Of a stretch of DNA of 18,863 nucleotides, positions 15,330-18,863 are shown in pieces. A program made the translations under genes and the position numbers. Within the stretch, counting starts at the first letter, position 1, and each line of letters opens with the position of its first letter. The stretch comes from JACQGZ01 sp036004665 (GTDB lineage Bacteria > Sysuimicrobiota > Sysuimicrobiia > Sysuimicrobiales > Humicultoraceae): positions 1 to 18,863 of the forward strand of contig DASYRG010000055.1 in NCBI GenBank assembly GCA_036004665.1. The letters run 5' to 3'. The notes under the pieces are model-generated. The model had not been told where the DNA came from. It worked only from the letters and a program-made list of their open reading frames with translations, and made no database searches.

Positions 15330-16229
15330 TCAGGGCACGTATTCTCGTTGTTCATTTTTCCCCAAGCGCCACTCCATCAATGCCGCGGCGACCCAGGTCG
15401 GCCTGGGCTGGCGGTAGAGCTCAGAGGCATCGCTGTGGGTGAGATCGACGATGCGGCCGCTCATCGGTCCGCGAAGGTAACGGAAGACCTGGCCGGCGTC
15501 GCGGCCGTCGCTCTTGGCGCGGACGCAGTGCTGGTTGTACCCCCAGTAATCGCCGCGCCCGAGAATCTCCATCCCTTCCTCGATGGTCTGGCGGGCCAGC
15601 TCGAGGCCACCCTCATGCGGGTGGAAGGACCGCTCGGGTGGATCCCCGTAGCCCAGGCCATGGTGGAACGCGTCGGCTGTCGAGACGACGACGGCCCCCT
15701 CGGCGAGGCGGGCCAACTCGTCGATCCCGGGGAGGCGCTCCGGCTTCCCGCCCGCGAGATAGGGGTAGCGCTCGATCGCTTCCGGCCCGCGAATCCTGCG
15801 GCGACCGGTCTCCGCCGCCCAGAAGTGGCGAAAGCTCATCAGCGCGTGATCGCGGCGCCATTCCCCGCGGCTGGGAATGCCCGGACCCTGGATCCCCCAG
15901 AAGGGCCACTGCGCCGGGTCCTTACCAGCAGCCACGCGTACCCGCGCCTCTTCCATCTCGTCGGTGAACGCGTGCAGCACACTGACCACGATCACTCGAT
16001 CCGCGCCGCTGTCGAGGCATGCGTGCACGACGGCTGCGATCTGGTGGCCGCAGTCGAGGACGCCGGCGTGGGGAAAGACCAGCACCCCGCCCGCGCGCAG
16101 CGTGGGTGCCAGATCCCACTGCCGCGCCTGTTCTAATCGTTCCAAGGTGCCGCGAGAACCCATGGCTTCGTGTTCGCGGCGGTAGAGCGCGTGGATCTCT
16201 TCCTGGAGTGTGTCTCGGTCAAGCACCAT
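15330..16229 (-). CDS. MEMO-like protein (class III extradiol dioxygenase fold)
   Basis: 299 residues. Signature points match the MEMO family: F-P-H-A-G with His54 (MEMO P-H-A-G), V-S-V-L-H-A with His86 exactly 32 residues later, as in human MEMO1 His49/His81; S-T-A-D-A-F-H-H-G with Asp186 and His189, matching S-D-F-C-H-W-G; and Cys235 in N-Q-H-C, near the equivalent of Cys244. These residues coordinate copper or iron in MEMO1. The strand order around G-A-D-R-V-I-V-V-S agrees with that fold. Bacterial relatives often accompany radical-SAM and AMMECR1 proteins, but neither is here. ATG at 16227-16229 has only a weak upstream GGCGG. It follows tRNA-Tyr by 64 nt and leads the run into the exported, membrane and SQR-like proteins. 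Substrate unknown. Confidence 0.68.
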   Translation of the reverse strand: MVLDRDTLQEEIHALYRREHEAMGSRGTLERLEQARQWDLAPTLRAGGVLVFPHAGVLDCGHQIAAVVHACLDSGADRVIVVSVLHAFTDEMEEARVRVAAGKDPAQWPFWGIQGPGIPSRGEWRRDHALMSFRHFWAAETGRRRIRGPEAIERYPYLAGGKPERLPGIDELARLAEGAVVVSTADAFHHGLGYGDPPERSFHPHEGGLELARQTIEEGMEILGRGDYWGYNQHCVRAKSDGRDAGQVFRYLRGPMSGRIVDLTHSDASELYRQPRPTWVAAALMEWRLGKNEQREYVP

Positions 16230-16293
16230 ACGCCGCCACTTCAGTGGGGTTCAGGCGGGAACGCGGGAAAAGCCCACGCAGATGGGGCGAAGC

Positions 16294-16378
16294 TGGTGGG
16301 CAGGGAAGGACTCGAACCTCCGAAGGCCGAAGCCGCCTGATCTACAGTCAGGTGCAATTGCCGCTCTGCCACCTGCCC
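16294..16378 (-). tRNA. tRNA-Tyr (anticodon GUA)
   Basis: 85 nt including the encoded CCA. The acceptor stem GGGCAGG pairs with CCTGCCC and is followed by discriminator A. The anticodon stem is CCTGA/TCAGG with loop CTGTAGA. A long variable arm (CGGCTTCGGCC region) marks a class II tRNA, and the T arm is GGAGG-TTCGAGT-CCTTC. It lies 75 nt downstream of the 5S gene, separated by a strong hairpin, so it may be transcribed alone or by read-through from the rRNA operon. A TACAGT box at 16405-16410 on the minus strand could be a weak promoter. Confidence 0.95.
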
Positions 16379-16418
16379 ACGCCAGACAATTGCCCTGCAG
16401 AAGAACTGTAGCACATGA

Positions 16419-16446
16419 TTGAGGGGAGACTCTCGCCTCCCCTCAA
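16419..16446 (-). terminator. rRNA operon hairpin after 5S
   Basis: TTGAGGGGAG and CTCCCCTCAA form a perfect 10-bp stem around an 8-nt loop, starting 8 nt after the 5S 3' end. No T-run follows on the minus strand (TCATGTGC), so it may act with a factor, be partly read through into tRNA-Tyr, or serve as an RNA-processing site. Confidence 0.6.
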
Positions 16447-16453
16447 CATTACT

Positions 16454-16569
<116 letters not shown>

Positions 16570-16592
16570 AATCTCGCACAGGGAAGACACAA

Positions 16593-16654
16593 CTCGAACG
16601 TCGGGTGCCGCGGCAGGTAGGTCTGGGCGCGACGAGCGACACCCAACATTCGAG
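16593..16654 (-). other. Long stem-loop in the 23S-5S spacer
   Basis: In the transcript, bases 16636-16654 pair with 16593-16611 over 19 consecutive pairs, three of them G-U, around a loop of about 24 nt. The stem lies just upstream of mature 5S and resembles an RNase III-type processing helix. The rest of the 239-nt spacer (16570-16808) shows no tRNA and no gene. Confidence 0.55.
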
Positions 16655-16941
16655 ACTTTGCCCAGGACTCGAGGGGCGGACTCACGCACATGGCGTTCCG
16701 ATCACATCCCCTCAGAGCCCCGAACACACGTGATTTACCCTGGCGTGCCCCGCCCTCAAACGCCGGCGGTAACAGCACGCGTCAGGCTCTGTAGAGCTAC
16801 CCCTAAGGAAGGGTCAAGCCCTCGTCCGATTAGTACCGGTAGGCTCAACACGTTAACCGTGCTTACACCTCCGGCCTATCAACCTGGTCATCTCCCAGGG
16901 GACTTACCCGGTTACCCGGTGGGAGACCTCATCTTGGGGTG

Positions 16942-16974
<33 letters not shown>

Positions 16975-17106
16975 CGTCCGGACATGGCTACCCGGCACGT
17001 GCCCTTGGCAGGACAACCGGTACACCAGAGGTCCGTCCACTCCGGTCCTCTCGTACTAGGAGCAGCTCCCCTCAAGTCTCCTGCGCCCGCGGTGGATAGG
17101 GACCGA

Positions 17107-17844
17107 CAGTTCTGTTACTCCTCCAACTTCGGAGGGGGCAGGTCATTTCTGCCTGCCTCTTCCGGTCGCCCGGAAGCTCGGACTATATCTTCGCCTCTTT
17201 GAGAGGTGTCTGGCGTATAGTCTCTGAGGGTTCCAGATTAGCCAGGATCGTTTCGAGCGGCTTGCGCCGCCTCACTCCCCCCTGATTCATTGAGAAGGCG
17301 AGAGTCAGAACCTCCCGAAGCCCCCGCTGGATCGCGGTGCCTGCCTTCATCAACCATCCGGACGATTCCCGCGAATCGATCAAAGTCAGTTCGCTTCGTT
17401 GTCCGGAGGTGATACCGCGTGAAAAACGGTACCACTCTTGTCATCAGGTGCTCGTGATTCCTTACCACTAGTACGTAGGTCCTGTCTCGGAGATTTGTGG
17501 GGTGGTTCCGTTTGATGTATCCGCATCCCAGAACGGTTCGGATCATCTCTAGTACATGCTGATTGCCATCGTTCTGTGATACATGGAACTCAGGAACCAC
17601 TTGCCATTTTAACCGCGTGGTGGGATTTCTTTGTACCGCCAAGTGGAAGCTGCCTTCTCCATCGACAAAACCCGCGATGTAGTGGCCGATCTGACCATCT
17701 GGCCTTCCCTGCTGATTGCCTGTACCCATCGCGTTGTCACTCCCCTCCAATTCATCGGCCAATTGCCGATCCGTTGTGGGGGTAGCGTGGGATTCGCCAG
17801 GCTTCCCAGCATTTAGCCAGATTTATAGACAGCAACGGTCACTT
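17107..17844 (-). ncRNA. Group I intron in 23S at the I-CreI intron site (about L2593)
   Basis: 738 nt splitting GAGACAGT from TCGGTCCC, which are contiguous in normal 23S. Group I features can be read directly. P1: exon AGACAGU pairs fully with intron GCUGUCU, ending in the U-G wobble at the splice site. P10: intron GACCG just before that guide pairs with CGGUC of the 3' exon. The intron ends in G. Core elements: GCTGGGAAGCC (P), AATCCCACGCTACC (Q), and R/S with P7 formed by GACTATA and TATAGTC, closing on AAGATATAGTCC. P8 is CCTCT-TTG-AGAGG type. The loop between Q and R holds a LAGLIDADG endonuclease gene. It should splice itself out of precursor rRNA. The site is that of the Chlamydomonas I-CreI intron, as I recall. 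Confidence 0.93.
17183..17729 (-). pseudogene. I-CreI-like LAGLIDADG homing endonuclease, frameshifted
   Basis: The gene lies inside the intron at 17107-17844. ATG at 17727-17729 follows GGAGGGGAG. The single LAGLIDADG helix reads H-Y-I-A-G-F-V-D-G-E-G-S, like L-Y-L-A-G-F-V-D-G-D-G-S of I-CreI, including the catalytic Asp. V-S-Q-N matches V-T-Q-K with the catalytic Gln, and G-C-G-Y-I-K matches G-V-G-Y-V-R. One motif per chain means it would act as a homodimer. After G-R-H-R-D-P-A-G the frame breaks. Dropping one G from the GGGGG run at 17321-17325 restores L-R-E-V-L-T-L-A-F-S-M-N and continues to a TAG at 17183-17185, giving 181 residues. That TAG lies inside the intron's own AAGATATAGTCC element. 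The in-frame product as it stands ends at 17238 with an unrelated tail. Either true decay or a homopolymer read error. Confidence 0.85.
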
Positions 17845-17881
17845 ACTGTCTCACGACGTTCTGAACCCAGCTCACGTACCT

Positions 17882-17915
<34 letters not shown>

Positions 17916-17990
17916 ACTACAGCCCCAGGATGAGATGAGCCGACATCGAGGTGCCAAACAGGGTCGTCGATGTGGACTCTTGGACCCTAT

Positions 17991-18024
<34 letters not shown>

Positions 18025-18184
18025 AAGCCACGGCGCTTCCACTTGCCGCCGTAGGATCACTAGGCCCGGCTTTCGCCTCTGCTCGGCTTGTATGCCTCGC
18101 AGTCAAGCCCCCTTATGCCCTTGCGCTCGACGCACGGTTTCCAACCGTGCTGAGGGGACCTTTGGGCGCCTCCGTTACTGTTTG

Positions 18185-18217
<33 letters not shown>

Positions 18218-18469
18218 CCACGGTCCCGAAACCCGATCAGGGTCTTGGTTAGGACGTAATCTTCTCGAGGGTGGTATTCCAAGGTTGGCTCCACCGAAGC
18301 TAGCGCCCCGGCTTCTCCGCCTCCCACCTATCCTCTACACGACAAGACCACATCCAGTAGCAAGCTGCAGTAAAGCTCCACGGGGTCTTTCCGTCCAGCC
18401 GCGGGTAGCCCGTGTCTTCACGGGCCGCACAACTTCGCCGAGTCCCTCGTCGAGACAGCGCTCAGCTCG

Positions 18470-18509
<40 letters not shown>

Positions 18510-18516
18510 CTTCGCT

Positions 18517-18863
<347 letters not shown>

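Noticed and set aside
16570..16808. A tRNA or small gene in the 23S-5S spacer
   Set aside because: No T-arm consensus or cloverleaf was found; only the stem-loop is supported.
17609..17812. Other open frames within the 23S introns and exons
   Set aside because: Only the I-CreI-like frames show family similarity; the rest are chance frames across rRNA and ribozyme core.

Overview
The window is a GC-rich bacterial chromosome segment carrying almost entirely housekeeping and metabolic genes, nearly all on the minus strand. GTG starts are very common. The gene set (HutU/HutH, FtsH, TilS, RNA polymerase omega, PilT, an ECF S component, 23S/5S rRNA, tRNAs with encoded CCA) indicates a free-living bacterium. 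The omega, FtsH and TilS sequences look closest to deep-branching Gram-positive-like (Terrabacteria) lineages, but I cannot name the phylum from sequence alone. The 23S gene runs off the right edge.

Layout, left to right. 1-140: C-terminal end of an IS481-type transposase (plus strand). 150-448: a cupredoxin gene broken by a frameshift. 494-5776: a tightly packed minus-strand run transcribed right to left, comprising an ECF transporter S component, a cysteine hydrolase, an unknown membrane-anchored protein, hutH, hutU and an ASCH-domain protein. A good sigma70-type promoter lies before the first gene. 5880-9364: tRNA-CAU, tilS and ftsH, with tilS and ftsH overlapping. 9449-11419: pilT, rpoZ and a BsuPI-domain secreted protein. 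11480-12667: the only complete plus-strand gene, an MFS transporter with a promoter placed so that its mRNA may be leaderless. 12682-16229: a minus-strand cluster of a MEMO-like protein, a small exported protein, a polytopic membrane protein with a duplicated metal-ligand-like motif, and a sulfide:quinone-reductase-like flavoprotein. 16294-18863: the 3' part of an rRNA operon (23S, 5S, then tRNA-Tyr).

The most notable content is in the 23S gene. It is interrupted by two related group I introns. The one at 17107-17844 sits at the site used by the I-CreI intron (E. coli position about 2593) and carries an I-CreI-like LAGLIDADG endonuclease gene disrupted by one extra G in a G5 run. The one at 18517-18827 (about position 1931) is a 311-nt mini-intron that retains both ends of a homologous endonuclease gene but has lost its middle. 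Base pairing at its splice sites predicts that it ends in A rather than the near-universal terminal G. Exon-intron boundaries for both are supported by P1 and P10 pairings readable in the sequence.

The second notable item is the four-gene cluster at 12682-16229. The flavoprotein is translationally coupled to a membrane protein with two copies of a D-x-x-W-H-x-T-F-G...F-W-x-P-P-H motif, suggesting an undescribed envelope redox module.
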